The notes under the pieces are model-generated. The model was not told the origin of the DNA and did no database searches. It saw only the letters and a list, made by a program, of their open reading frames with translations. A stretch of 36,427 nucleotides of DNA from Sphingopyxis panaciterrulae (lineage in GTDB: Bacteria > Pseudomonadota > Alphaproteobacteria > Sphingomonadales > Sphingomonadaceae). The stretch covers positions 1 to 36,427 of the forward strand of contig NZ_JACIJH010000023.1 in assembly GCF_014199295.1 (NCBI RefSeq), written 5' to 3'. The position numbers and the translations under genes were made by a program. Below are positions 1 through 8,275 of this stretch, piece after piece (positions within the stretch are counted from its first letter, which is position 1; the number at the start of each line of letters is the position of its first letter).

Positions 1-2
1 AC

Positions 3-95
3 CTCATGGGCGCCATCACGCTCCTCGCATCAAACGCCGCTCAAATGATGACCGGTACCAGCATCATAATCGATGCAGGATGGACCGCGGATTAG
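3..95 (+). CDS. C-terminal end of an SDR-family oxidoreductase (partial)
   Basis: The reading frame enters from the left edge of the window and ends at TAG 93-95, giving about 30 residues. It contains the ASNAAQMMTGTSIIIDAGW ending typical of classical short-chain dehydrogenases, where the MTG...IDGG segment closes the Rossmann fold. Only this tail is visible, so substrate and start are unknown. Its stop overlaps the stop region of the convergent SDR gene on the other strand by 4 bp, which leaves no room for a terminator. Confidence 0.8.
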   Translation, partial: LMGAITLLASNAAQMMTGTSIIIDAGWTAD

Positions 96-880
96 CCCTG
101 CAGATAGCGGGACAGGACGTCGCGCTGCGGCTCGTCGCGCTGGCGGGCGGCGATCTTTTCCGGCGACAGCCATTCGAACACCGCGCCATGTTCGTCATTG
201 GTCTCGAAAATGTCGCAGGCCCAGTCGGCGAGCGTTTCGACATGGTCGCCGATGACGTTGACCCAGCGTTCGCGCGCCGCGCGTTCCAACCCGTGGGGCA
301 GGCGCGCATGTTCGCGCAGGAAGCCGTCGGTCATGACCAGGCCGGGGCTGATCGCACCGACGAGGACGGGAAGGCCGCGCACTTCCCCGACCAGCGACTG
401 GGTCAGGAACTGCACCGCGCGCTTGGTGGTCGAATAGCCGATCATATGGTCGATCGGGCGCCCGTCGGACCCCGCGCCGAACACATTGTAGATCGCGCCG
501 CCCGCCGCGCGCATTCCCTGCAACGCGACCTGACAGCCGTGCATGGTGCCCAGCACGTTGACCTCCAGCATCCGGCGGAAATCGGCCGACGGCAGATCGA
601 TCAGCGTCGCGCCGGTCAGCGCAAGGCCGGCGTTGTTGATCCACAGGTCGACGCCGCCGAAGCGGTCGGCCGCGCGGTCCCACAGCGCCTGCACCTGCGC
701 GAGGTCGGTCACGTCGCAGCCGAAGCCCGCGGCGCCCTCGCCCAGCTCGCGCGCCGCCGATGCGCTGTCCTCCCCGTTCGGCGACACGATCGCGACGCGG
801 TGGCCGCGCGCCAGCAATTCGGTCGCCAATCCCCGGCCCAGCCCCTTGGTGCTGCCGGTCACCACCGCCACCTTGCTCAT
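92..880 (-). CDS. SDR-family NAD(P)-dependent oxidoreductase
   Basis: This 262-residue protein has the classical short-chain dehydrogenase layout: an N-terminal cofactor loop TGSTKGLG at residues 8-15, NNAG at 82-85 and the catalytic pair Y149-x3-K153. The usual catalytic serine about 12-13 residues before the tyrosine is not clear, because the segment there reads FGAGS. It probably oxidises or reduces an alcohol/carbonyl intermediate in the cytoplasm. It is the last gene of a three-gene operon after a DUF4440 protein and an amidohydrolase, 25 bp behind the latter. The start ATG is at 878-880. Family assignment is secure; substrate is unknown. Confidence 0.9.
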   Translation of the reverse strand: MSKVAVVTGSTKGLGRGLATELLARGHRVAIVSPNGEDSASAARELGEGAAGFGCDVTDLAQVQALWDRAADRFGGVDLWINNAGLALTGATLIDLPSADFRRMLEVNVLGTMHGCQVALQGMRAAGGAIYNVFGAGSDGRPIDHMIGYSTTKRAVQFLTQSLVGEVRGLPVLVGAISPGLVMTDGFLREHARLPHGLERAARERWVNVIGDHVETLADWACDIFETNDEHGAVFEWLSPEKIAARQRDEPQRDVLSRYLQG

Positions 881-905
881 CGTTCCGTCATCTCCGAAAG
901 CATCA

Positions 906-2372
906 TCAGATATAGGTCCAGCCGCGGAACCCGGCCCCGGCGCGCCGCGGCGGCAGCACCCCGTCCAGTCCCGCCTCGTCGATCAGTTCGGCCAGCACCG
1001 TCTGCGCCTCGACCATCGCCGCTTCCTCGTCGATCAGCGTCGACCGCCCGCCTTCGAGCAGCTTGCGGCCCGCGACGAAGACCGTGTCGACATTCAGCGT
1101 CGACCCCGCCCAGACGAGCGCCCCGATCAGGCGGCGATCCTTCGCGGTCGGCTGCGTCGCGGCATGCGCCATGTCGACCATCACGCAGTCCGCCGCCTTG
1201 CCGACCTCGATCGCGCCGGTCTGGTCCTCCATGAACAGCGCGCGCGCGCCGCCCAGCGTCGCCATTTCCAGCATCCGCTCCGCCACCGCCCAATGGGCCT
1301 TTTCGGGCGGCGGCCGGCCGTCAGCGCGTTCCTTCTTCACCGCGATGTTCTGCGCCAATATGGCGAGGCGCATCGCCTCGAACGGGCTTTGGCAATCGCT
1401 GACCAGCGGGGCATCGGTGCCGATTCCCGGCAGGATCCCGTGGCGCAGGAAATCGTGGATATGAAGGCCGGTGCCGTCGAAGAAGCGCAGGATCGGCACC
1501 ACGGCGACGCGCGCGTCGTGCCGCGCCAGCAGTTCATATTCGTGCGGCAGGACGGACACCGCCTTTCCGGCATAGACCGGCCGGTCGAGCAGTCCGAAAT
1601 CGCGATAATAGTCGACCTGCCCGCCGGCATAGCCCCGCGCGCGCAGCGCAGCGCCCCGGCTGTTGTCGGTCATGTCGACATCGACCCGCATGCCGATGGC
1701 CGCGGCGCCATCGACGATCCGGCGCATGTCGTCGGGGTCTTGCAGGAACTGGAAGTTCAGAAACCCCGCCGCGACCTCGATCCGATCGGAGGCGAAGCCG
1801 CCGCGCAGCCGTTCCGCCTCGGCCAGCCCCGCCTCGACCGTTTCACGGCCCGATTCGGGAATGCGCTCGGCATTGACGATGCAGCGGCACAGGAAGCCGC
1901 GCATTCCCGAATCGGCCACCGCGGCCCAGGAGCCGTCTGCGCTGTCCCTGCGGATATTGGTGAAATGCTCGTCGTGGGTCGCGGTATAGCCGGCCTTCAG
2001 CATGTCGAGCATGTGCAGCCGGGTCAGGACATAGGCGCGCTCGGCATCGATCCGCCCGGTCAGACCGTGAAGCTGTTCGAGCAGCACGGCAACCGCCGCC
2101 GGAATGTCGAGCACTGGCCAGCGGTCGTCATTATAGCCGCGAAAGGCGATCTGGATCAGATGGTTATGGGCGTTCGCCATGCCCGGCATGACGATCCGCC
2201 CCCGGGCGCGGATCACCTCGCGGGCCGTGACGGCGCAACCGGCCATCGGGCCGGCCGCGACGACCCTGCCCTTGTCGAACGCGACATAGCCGTCGGTGAA
2301 GACGCGCCTTTGCGCGTCCATCGTCACCACATAGGCGTCGCGGATCAGCGTATCGACCGTCTCGGGCTGCAT
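906..2372 (-). CDS. Amidohydrolase-superfamily metal-dependent hydrolase (TrzN/AtzB/SAH-deaminase type)
   Basis: The 488-residue protein has the full TIM-barrel amidohydrolase pattern: a small N-terminal beta sandwich, then ANAHNHL with the metal-binding H-x-H at residues 69-71, a THDEH segment, a histidine-containing loop LPHEYEL, and a late TDAPLVSD segment supplying the metal/catalytic aspartate. The C-terminus returns to the beta sandwich (IEVGKAADCVMVD ... VFVAGRKLLEGG). Relatives in this branch deaminate or hydrolyse aromatic N-heterocycles, triazines and S-adenosylhomocysteine. A role on an N-heterocyclic or amidine-bearing substrate is inferred from the family. It lies between the DUF4440 gene (10 bp gap) and the SDR gene, in one operon. 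Confidence 0.9.
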   Translation of the reverse strand: MQPETVDTLIRDAYVVTMDAQRRVFTDGYVAFDKGRVVAAGPMAGCAVTAREVIRARGRIVMPGMANAHNHLIQIAFRGYNDDRWPVLDIPAAVAVLLEQLHGLTGRIDAERAYVLTRLHMLDMLKAGYTATHDEHFTNIRRDSADGSWAAVADSGMRGFLCRCIVNAERIPESGRETVEAGLAEAERLRGGFASDRIEVAAGFLNFQFLQDPDDMRRIVDGAAAIGMRVDVDMTDNSRGAALRARGYAGGQVDYYRDFGLLDRPVYAGKAVSVLPHEYELLARHDARVAVVPILRFFDGTGLHIHDFLRHGILPGIGTDAPLVSDCQSPFEAMRLAILAQNIAVKKERADGRPPPEKAHWAVAERMLEMATLGGARALFMEDQTGAIEVGKAADCVMVDMAHAATQPTAKDRRLIGALVWAGSTLNVDTVFVAGRKLLEGGRSTLIDEEAAMVEAQTVLAELIDEAGLDGVLPPRRAGAGFRGWTYI

Positions 2373-2382
2373 CGGCCCGGCC

Positions 2383-2883
2383 TTATTGCCCCGCCGCCGC
2401 CGGGCGCGGCGGCATCGCGCGCGCCATGCCGCCGAACACCTTCCACACCCCGTCTTCGCGTACCCAGGTATGCGTCACCTCGAACCGGTCGTCGGCGGGC
2501 GTGCCGTCCGACCGGCGCGTGCGGTGGGTGTTGTAATAGATGACCGCCGTATCACCGTTCATGGCGAAGCCCGCCAAGGTCATCTGCAACCGTTCCTGGT
2601 CCTTGCCCTCGAGCATCTTGCCCGTCTTGCGGAGTCCGTCATTGCCCTCGGGCTGGGCACGCAGCGGCGACCAGGCGAGATAATCGGTCGCGGTGTTGGA
2701 AAGATAGGCGCCGATGTCGCCGCGGCCGCGCGCGGCATAGATCGCCTGCTCCTTCTCCCAGATCTCGGCCTGCGCCGCCGCCTTGTCCTTGGGTGTCGGG
2801 ACCGTCGGCGTTTCGGCGTGGCAGGCGGCCGAGGCGAGCGCGGCGCCCACGCCGGCCGTAAGCAAGAGGCTGCGAAGGATCAT
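2383..2883 (-). CDS. Exported DUF4440 / NTF2-like protein
   Basis: This 166-residue protein starts with a clear signal peptide (MILRSLLLTAGVGAALASA, residues 1-19) followed by a single cysteine and then a mature NTF2/SnoaL-like cone-fold domain. The domain shows the pattern E...YAARGRGDIGAYLSNTATDYLAWSP and ends in THTWVREDGVWKVFGG, typical of DUF4440. Such domains bind small hydrophobic ligands or act as isomerases or hydrolases; the specific role is unknown. The ACHA region does not match a strong lipobox, so I favour a periplasmic protein. It heads the operon with the amidohydrolase and SDR genes and diverges from a DUF1330 gene. An operator-like repeat lies between them. Confidence 0.8.
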   Translation of the reverse strand: MILRSLLLTAGVGAALASAACHAETPTVPTPKDKAAAQAEIWEKEQAIYAARGRGDIGAYLSNTATDYLAWSPLRAQPEGNDGLRKTGKMLEGKDQERLQMTLAGFAMNGDTAVIYYNTHRTRRSDGTPADDRFEVTHTWVREDGVWKVFGGMARAMPPRPAAAGQ

Positions 2884-2952
2884 GATCTATACTCCCGTCT
2901 GTCGCGCCACCTTAGCTGGCGGGGCAGCGGCGCAATCCGTCTTCGCGCCGAA

Positions 2953-2969
2953 TATCCACCCAGCGGACA
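2953..2969. promoter_or_regulatory. Class 1 operator candidate, TATCC-ACCCAGC-GGACA
   Basis: This 17-bp imperfect inverted repeat lies in the 151-bp divergent region between the DUF4440 operon and the DUF1330 gene. It matches the repeated pattern T(A/G)TCC-N7-GGATA found at seven other promoters in the window. The following base is A, as at the best copies. Binding by one of the IclR regulators is inferred. Confidence 0.55.
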
Positions 2970-3034
2970 AACGCCCGCTCCCCGCTTCTCCGCCGCGCGC
3001 CCTCCGGCAAGACGAAGCCGACAGGGAGGCCATC

Positions 3035-3325
3035 ATGGCGGATCACGCTTTCATCCTGACCACCGTCGAGGTGCGCGACGCGCAGGCCTTCGCGGCCTAT
3101 CGCGCGGCGATCGCGGGGCTCAACGACCGCATCGGAGGCACCATGCTGGTGCGCGGCAAGGCGCTGGAAATGCTGGAAGGCGACGGCGAAGCGGGCGAGG
3201 TGGTGATCGTCATCGGCTTTTCCGATGTCGACGCCGCCCGCGCCTATATCGCGTCGCCCGAATATCAGGCGGCCCGCCCCCTGCGCGAAGCGGCAGGCCG
3301 GTTCCGGATCAGACTGGTCGGTTAG
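3035..3325 (+). CDS. DUF1330 domain protein
   Basis: The gene encodes 96 residues with the dimeric alpha-beta-barrel (ferredoxin-like) DUF1330 pattern: F-I-L-T-T-V-E-V-R-D near the start, the A-YR-AAIAGLNDRIGG helix, and the ARAYIASPEYQAARPLRE motif near the C-terminus. ATG 3035 is preceded by GGGAGG at 3024-3029, which decides the start over longer upstream options. Family members often accompany catabolic oxygenases or lyases and may act as small isomerases or decarboxylases, but no activity can be read here. A second DUF1330 gene occurs at 20.9 kb. The 3' end overlaps MT1 by 17 bp on opposite strands. Confidence 0.85.
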   Translation: MADHAFILTTVEVRDAQAFAAYRAAIAGLNDRIGGTMLVRGKALEMLEGDGEAGEVVIVIGFSDVDAARAYIASPEYQAARPLREAAGRFRIRLVG

Positions 3326-4460
3326 CCGGCGCGTCCGGCTTGCGCGCGCGCGTGATCCACGGATAGCCGTCGGGGCCGATCGCATAGGCCTCGACATCGG
3401 TGAAACCCGCCTTCTCCAGTTCTTCCCCCCAATCGGCGAGGCACGACGCGGTGAAGAAGGGTTCTTCGCGATGGTCGGTATCCCACTCCAGGATCACGGC
3501 ATGAAAGATGTCGACGGCGCGAAAGGGAGGCGGATCGCTCAACACGATGTCGCCGCCCGGCTTCATGATCCGGAACATCTCGCGAAACAGCGCGGCATTC
3601 TCCTTGGGCGGCAGCTCGTGATGCAGGGCATAGGTCACGACCGCGTCGACGCTTTCGTCGGGCTCGCCGGTGGCAGTGGCGTCGCGCTGCTTCAGCTCGA
3701 CCTTCAACCCCTGCCGCTCGGCCAGCATATGGCCGTTGCGCAGCAGCAGCGGCGACAGGTCGCACCCGGCCAGTTCGGCCTCGGGGTGGACGGTCGCGAT
3801 GGCACGGAAGGTCGATACGCCGCCGCAGCCGGGTTCGTAAATGCGGGCATAATCGTTCCGCGGTAATTGCCGGACTGCGGCGACGCGCTGGGCGGTGATG
3901 TCCGCGCCCGCGCCGACCGCCGCATAGCCGCCATGCCGGAACACGTGCGGCCCGACCGCGAAGGCGAACAGCGGGCCGTACAGATCATAGCCGTCCCAGC
4001 CACCCGGTTCGAGGTGCCATTCGGTCTGCGCATGATAGGCGGGCGCCTCGATCGCGGGGTCGAGCTCCAGGCTACCCACCGCCTCGCGGTCCGCGGCGAT
4101 GAAGCCGGTGAACATCGCGCGACGCTCCTCGACGGCCGGGATGCCGCGATTGAAATTCTCCTCGGCCACATGGCGCTGCAGGAACCGCTCGAGCCGGAAC
4201 ATCGGATCCGAATAGGCAATCGTCTTCGCCCGCTTGACCCGGTCGTGGACCGCCGCGCGCTCGGCGTTTCCCTGCCGATGCTCCGCGATCAATGCCTGTC
4301 CCGCCTCGCTTTCATCGAAACAGGTTCGGGCGGCCTCGCGCATTTTCGTCGAGGAGAATTTCTGGATCGAACCGAGCATCTGCATCCCGGCCCTGCCGTT
4401 CTGGGTCAGCCCGAAAGCCGGCTGCGCGCCAGTGGGGGCCGCGTTCGTGAAAAAGGTCAT
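3309..4460 (-). CDS. Class I SAM-dependent methyltransferase-like protein (MT1)
   Basis: MT1 has 383 residues. An N-terminal domain of about 200 residues contains H149 and GGWDGYDLYGP (154-163). A Rossmann methyltransferase domain follows, with motif I IYEPGCGGVS (207-216), the ribose-binding acid D234 (AGCDLS), an ALHHELP segment (H280-H281-E282) and the post-II motif KPGGDIVLSDPPPF (from 300). The ATG at 4460 follows a GGGAGAG ribosome site; a TTG two codons upstream is possible but weaker. It is a close paralogue of MT2. Unlike MT2, MT3 and MT4 it has no small partner gene beside it. It diverges from the LysR gene. The substrate is unknown, and methyl transfer itself is only inferred from the fold. 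Confidence 0.85.
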   Translation of the reverse strand: MTFFTNAAPTGAQPAFGLTQNGRAGMQMLGSIQKFSSTKMREAARTCFDESEAGQALIAEHRQGNAERAAVHDRVKRAKTIAYSDPMFRLERFLQRHVAEENFNRGIPAVEERRAMFTGFIAADREAVGSLELDPAIEAPAYHAQTEWHLEPGGWDGYDLYGPLFAFAVGPHVFRHGGYAAVGAGADITAQRVAAVRQLPRNDYARIYEPGCGGVSTFRAIATVHPEAELAGCDLSPLLLRNGHMLAERQGLKVELKQRDATATGEPDESVDAVVTYALHHELPPKENAALFREMFRIMKPGGDIVLSDPPPFRAVDIFHAVILEWDTDHREEPFFTASCLADWGEELEKAGFTDVEAYAIGPDGYPWITRARKPDAPANRPV

Positions 4461-4478
4461 CCTCAACTCTCCCTGATC

Positions 4479-4495
4479 GGTCCATGCGCAGGATA
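4479..4495. promoter_or_regulatory. Class 1 operator candidate, GGTCC-ATGCGCA-GGATA
   Basis: This copy of the TATCC-N7-GGATA repeat has the same 7-bp spacer and the same trailing A as other copies. It begins 19 bp upstream of the MT1 start codon in the MT1/LysR divergent region. The right arm is perfect; the left arm differs at two positions. Confidence 0.5.
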
Positions 4496-4503
4496 AAGTG
4501 TGT

Positions 4504-4556
4504 TCTCATGAGATTTCAAACTGGATATAATCCTGTTTCAATGATATTTTCTCATG
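4504..4556. promoter_or_regulatory. Divergent MT1/LysR promoter with palindrome TCTCATGAGA and TATAAT
   Basis: A perfect 10-bp palindrome TCTCATGAGA lies at 4504-4513. Its left half TCTCATG recurs at 4550-4556. A TATAAT hexamer lies between them at 4526-4531. The stretch is strongly AT-rich compared with its surroundings. The layout fits an autoregulated LysR promoter with two LysR half-site regions; LysR binding is inferred. Confidence 0.5.
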
Positions 4557-4584
4557 TCAAATCGTCAGTGAAAGCGGCCGCGGC

Positions 4585-5529
4585 ATGGAAATGCAGCATC
4601 TCCACCATTTCATCGTTACCGCGCGCCTCGGCAGCGTCGGCAAGGCGGCCGCCGAACTGAACCTGTCCCAATCGGGAGTCAGCCGCTCGATCCGCACGCT
4701 CGAGGACCTGCTCGGCCTGCCGCTGTTCAAGCGCGAGGCGCGCGGCGTCACCCTGACCGAGTTCGGGCAGCAATTGCTCCCGCGCGCGCAGGGCATCTGG
4801 AACGCGCGGGCACGCACGCTGAACGAGATGATGGCCTATAAGGCGATGAAGAGCGGTCATGTCGAGATCGGCCTCCACAGCGTCTTCGCTTATGCGCTCG
4901 CGGGCGGGACGCTCGCCGATTTCGCGAAGGAGCATCGCAACGTCGACATGACCGCAGTAACCCGATCCGATCCGGAATTGAGTCGACGGCTGGTGAAGGA
5001 AGAGCTGGATTTCGCCTTCACCCTGTTCGTCCCCGGCTTTCGTGACCCGCGCCTGGTCTATGAAACCCTGTTCGTGATGCCGTGCAGCACCTATGCGGGG
5101 CGCGGTCACCCACTGGCAGACGCCACGAATGTCGATATCGAGACGCTGGCCGAATGGGATTGGGCGTTGGCGGGCAGCAGCGCGCTGCGCGACACCTTTT
5201 CCGCCTTCTTCACTGAGCGCGGCATCGTCCCGCCCGGCCGGCTGGTGCAGTCGAGCTCGATCGCGCTGCTCGCGGACATGCTCAGCCGCAACGAGCTGCT
5301 GACGGTGCTCCCCGATCCGGTTGCGCAGGCGCCGCTGCTCGCCGAGCATTTCGTGCGGATCGATGCGATCGAAACGCCGGCGAGCGAACCCGACGGCGGC
5401 CTGATCTATCGTCCCGACATCGTCCGCACCCCGGCGGTCGGCGCGCTGATGGACCGGTTCCGCCTGCTCGCCGCCCGCATCGGGACGCCGCCTCAGCCGG
5501 GCTTGCGCGCCAGCGTGACCCAGGGATAG
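4585..5529 (+). CDS. LysR-family transcriptional regulator
   Basis: The 314-residue protein has the LysR winged-helix domain at its N-terminus (residues 1-60: HHFIVTARLGSVGKAAAELNLSQSGVSRSIRTLEDLLGLPLFKRE in outline), followed by a linker helix and a periplasmic-binding-protein-like effector domain from about residue 90. It diverges from MT1, the usual arrangement for a LysR protein and its target. Effector is unknown; a pathway metabolite is likely. Its 3' end overlaps MT2 by 37 bp on the opposite strand. Confidence 0.92.
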   Translation: MEMQHLHHFIVTARLGSVGKAAAELNLSQSGVSRSIRTLEDLLGLPLFKREARGVTLTEFGQQLLPRAQGIWNARARTLNEMMAYKAMKSGHVEIGLHSVFAYALAGGTLADFAKEHRNVDMTAVTRSDPELSRRLVKEELDFAFTLFVPGFRDPRLVYETLFVMPCSTYAGRGHPLADATNVDIETLAEWDWALAGSSALRDTFSAFFTERGIVPPGRLVQSSSIALLADMLSRNELLTVLPDPVAQAPLLAEHFVRIDAIETPASEPDGGLIYRPDIVRTPAVGALMDRFRLLAARIGTPPQPGLRASVTQG

Positions 5530-6584
5530 CTGTCGGGGCCGATCGCATAAGCCTTTACGTCGGCGAAGCCGATCCTCGCCATTTCGGCGCCCCAATCCGA
5601 CGCCCCCGCTTCCGAGAAGAAGGGCTCGGCGCGATGCTCGGTATCCCAGTCGAGCAGTACCGCATGGAAGGGGTCGATCGCACGGAACGGCGGCGGATCG
5701 GACAGCACGATATCGCCGCCGGGCTTCAGGATGCGGAACATCTCGGTCAGCAGCGCGACATTGGCCGCGTGCGGCAATTCGTGATGCAGCGCGAAGGTGA
5801 CGACCGCGTCCACGCTTTCATCCGGTTCGCGGGTATCGGTGGCGGCATCGCGCTGGCGCAGAGACGCCGGGATGCCCAGCTTGTCGGTCAGCCGCCGCGC
5901 TGCGCGCAATTGCTCGACCGAAAGGTCGCATGCAATCAGCTCGGCGTCGGGGAAGCTCTTGTGGATCGCGACCAGCGTCGACCCGTTGCCGCAGCCAGGC
6001 TCATAGATGCGGCGATAGTCCCGGCGCGGCAATTGCGCGACGACGTCCAGGCGATGCTGTCCGATATTGGCCCCGACCGGCGCTGCGGCGAAGCCGCCCA
6101 GCGCGAAGATCGGCTTGACGACGTGCAGGCCGTGCGGGCCATAGAGGTCATAACCGTCCCAGCCGCCCGGCCGCAGATGCCAGTCGCAATCGAAATAGTC
6201 GGGAATGGCGAGTTGCGGGTCGACCTCGATCCCGTCGTCGACCACCGAATCCGCCTCCGCCGCGAAGCGTGCGCGGCTCCGCTCGACCGCGGGAATGCCG
6301 AATTCATAGATCGACAGCGCGACATAGGCCTGGGTGAAGCGCTCCAGGCGATAGAGCGCTTGCCGCTCGGCGACGTCGCGGGCGCGGTCGACCCAGTCCA
6401 TGATGCTGGCTCGATCCTCCCCTTCCGCTCCCGCGGCCAGGGCGGGCGCCTCGGCGCTCGCCTCGAATTGCTGACGCGCGGCGCGCCGGACGTGGTTGGA
6501 GGCGAATTTCTGCATTGCGCCGAGCATGTCGACGCCAGCCCGGCCGTGCTGGCCGAGCGCACTCACGGGGGCGTTGCGCGTCAT
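5493..6584 (-). CDS. Class I SAM-dependent methyltransferase-like protein (MT2)
   Basis: MT2 has 363 residues and is the closest relative of MT1 in the window. The N-terminal domain ends with H136 and GGWDGYDLYGP (140-150). The Rossmann domain has IYEPGCGNGS (193-202), D220, ALHHELP (H267-H268-E269) and KPGGDIVLSDPPPF (from 287). The chosen ATG at 6584 overlaps the stop of the small upstream gene in an ATGA junction, so the two are translationally coupled. The coupling suggests the two products work as a complex. Substrate unknown. Reading further upstream in the same frame would run through the small gene in another frame and is not supported. Confidence 0.87.
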   Translation of the reverse strand: MTRNAPVSALGQHGRAGVDMLGAMQKFASNHVRRAARQQFEASAEAPALAAGAEGEDRASIMDWVDRARDVAERQALYRLERFTQAYVALSIYEFGIPAVERSRARFAAEADSVVDDGIEVDPQLAIPDYFDCDWHLRPGGWDGYDLYGPHGLHVVKPIFALGGFAAAPVGANIGQHRLDVVAQLPRRDYRRIYEPGCGNGSTLVAIHKSFPDAELIACDLSVEQLRAARRLTDKLGIPASLRQRDAATDTREPDESVDAVVTFALHHELPHAANVALLTEMFRILKPGGDIVLSDPPPFRAIDPFHAVLLDWDTEHRAEPFFSEAGASDWGAEMARIGFADVKAYAIGPDSYPWVTLARKPG

Positions 6585-6889
6585 GCCTCGGCCCTCGGGC
6601 GCTCCATTCCCGCGCGGGCGAGAATCTGGTCGACGCTGCGTTCGCGCGCCGCCAGCGGCGCGCCGATGACATTGGCGGCCATCCGGTCGCGGATCCGTTC
6701 GAGATCGGCCTCGAAATCCTCCGATGGGATATAATCGTCGACCTCGCCGGGCAGCACGATCTTCTTGTCCTCTAGAAGCTGCTCGAGCACCGCAACCCGG
6801 TCGCGCGTGATCCACAACTCGGTCAGCAGCGCGGTGACCATGCGCCCCAGATCGTCGATATTGTCGGGGCCGAGATAGGTGTTGGACAT
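6581..6889 (-). CDS. Small helical protein paired with MT2 (partner A)
   Basis: This 102-residue protein has no recognised domain. It shares a pattern with two other small proteins in the window that also sit beside methyltransferase-like genes: a helix MVTALLTELWITRDRVAVLEQLL, a short loop, then DDYIPSEDF and a second helix LERIRDRMAANVIG. It is rich in charged and leucine residues and has no signal peptide or membrane segment, so it is probably cytoplasmic. The ATG at 6889 is preceded by a purine-rich GGAAG. It overlaps MT2 by 4 bp. A role as an obligate subunit or activator of MT2 is inferred from this coupling and from its recurrence. Confidence 0.8.
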   Translation of the reverse strand: MSNTYLGPDNIDDLGRMVTALLTELWITRDRVAVLEQLLEDKKIVLPGEVDDYIPSEDFEADLERIRDRMAANVIGAPLAARERSVDQILARAGMERPRAEA

Positions 6890-6979
6890 GATCTTCCTTC
6901 CGCATTTGCCCTGGCATGACTGCCCATGCCCCCGATATGCGCCCCGATCGTCGGGCAATTGAACGCTAGCGCGCCACCT

Positions 6980-6996
6980 TATCCGCCTGTTGGATA
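6980..6996. promoter_or_regulatory. Class 1 operator candidate, perfect arms TATCC-N7-GGATA
   Basis: This is the best copy of the repeated inverted repeat, with perfect arms. On the minus strand it reads TATCC-AACAGGC-GGATA followed by A. It lies in the 177-bp divergent region between partner A-MT2 and the MFS-IclR operon. Confidence 0.65.
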
Positions 6997-7066
6997 GACG
7001 AAGCATCGCGATGGGCAGCGACCGGAGCCGCTCTTACCCTCCGCCCATGACCCGGACCCGCAACCG

Positions 7067-8275
7067 ATGACCGACGTCGCCCGTACCCCGGCGACGGATG
7101 CCGCAATGGACGCCCGAATCGGGCTGCTCGCCGTCGCCGGGGGCTTCGTCGCCGCCAACGGCCATTTCAACCAGCCGCTGCTGCCCGCCATCGCGCGCAG
7201 CTTCGGTGAGCCCGCCGCGGTGATGGGCGCCCTGCCCGCGATCACCCAGTTCGGCCTGGCGATCGGCCTGTTCACCGTCGTGCCGCTCTATGACCTGTTC
7301 GAGCGCCGGCGCATGATTGTCGCGACCCTGCTGCTGCTCGCCGCCGCGGCGGCAGCGCATTCGCTGGCGACCGATCTTCCGCTGCTGTGGGCGACCGCTT
7401 TCCTGATCGGACTCGGCTGCTGTTCGGCTCAGTTGATGACGCCCTACGCCGCGCTGCTCGCCCCACCGGGCCGCGAGGGGCGGGCCTCGTCGCTGGTGCT
7501 GTCGGGCATATTGACCGGGGTGCTGCTGTCGCGCGTCGTCGCGGGCTTCGTCGAACAGACGATCGGCTGGCGCTATCTCTATGGCGGGTCGGCGGTCTGC
7601 ACCGCCCTCGTCGCGCTGGCCGTCGCGCGCGTTGGCACCCCCAGCCGGAACCCGGACGCGAGCAGCTATCCGATGCTGATGCGCTCGATGAAGGCGATGA
7701 TCGCCGCGATGCCGCAGTTGCGCCGCCATGCCCTGAATGGCGCGATGACCTTTGGCGCGCTGATGCTGTTCTGGGGCACCTATGCCGGCCATGTGCAGCA
7801 AAGCTTTGGCTTCGGTCCGCTCGAAACCGGCCTGATCGGGCTGGTCGGCGTCGCCGGTGCGGCGGGCGCATCGTTTGCCGGACGATGGGTCGACGGCGGA
7901 CGTTTTCGCCAGATCCAGATTGCCGCCGCGGTGCTGATGCTCGCCGGATATGGCTGCCTGTGGCTGGGCGCGGCGACGCTGCCCCTGTTCTGCATCGGCG
8001 TACTGCTGATCGACGTCGCCGGCGGGCTCAGCCACGCGGGCAACCAATCGTCGGCGTTCCGGATCGACCCCGCCGCGCGCGGCCGCATCAACAGCATCTA
8101 CATGGTCGCCTATTTCCTGGGCGGCGCGGTCAGCGTCTCGGTCGCCACCCTCGCCTATCTCATCGGCGGATGGCCCGCGATCTGCGCTTTGGGTATAGCG
8201 ATGGCACTCGGCCTTCTGGGACTCGAATTTCTGAAACCGGTGGCCGCCCTCAGGCGCATGGAAACCAATGGATAG
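7067..8275 (+). CDS. MFS transporter
   Basis: The 402-residue protein is strongly hydrophobic, with about 12 predicted membrane segments and a central cytoplasmic loop (RVGTPSRNPDASSYPMLM in part). The DLFERRRMIVATLLLL segment after the second helix corresponds to the MFS loop 2-3 motif. It resembles the drug/metabolite efflux-type MFS group (YnfM-like) more than sugar carriers. Direction of transport cannot be read from sequence. It is the first gene of a two-gene operon and overlaps the IclR1 start by 8 bp. An operator candidate lies 70 bp upstream. Confidence 0.88.
   Translation: MTDVARTPATDAAMDARIGLLAVAGGFVAANGHFNQPLLPAIARSFGEPAAVMGALPAITQFGLAIGLFTVVPLYDLFERRRMIVATLLLLAAAAAAHSLATDLPLLWATAFLIGLGCCSAQLMTPYAALLAPPGREGRASSLVLSGILTGVLLSRVVAGFVEQTIGWRYLYGGSAVCTALVALAVARVGTPSRNPDASSYPMLMRSMKAMIAAMPQLRRHALNGAMTFGALMLFWGTYAGHVQQSFGFGPLETGLIGLVGVAGAAGASFAGRWVDGGRFRQIQIAAAVLMLAGYGCLWLGAATLPLFCIGVLLIDVAGGLSHAGNQSSAFRIDPAARGRINSIYMVAYFLGGAVSVSVATLAYLIGGWPAICALGIAMALGLLGLEFLKPVAALRRMETNG

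Noticed and set aside
80..2543. Long plus-strand reading frames opposite the SDR and amidohydrolase genes
   Set aside because: They are shadows of high-GC coding sequence, rich in R, A, P and H with no domain pattern, and the minus-strand frames show clear family motifs.
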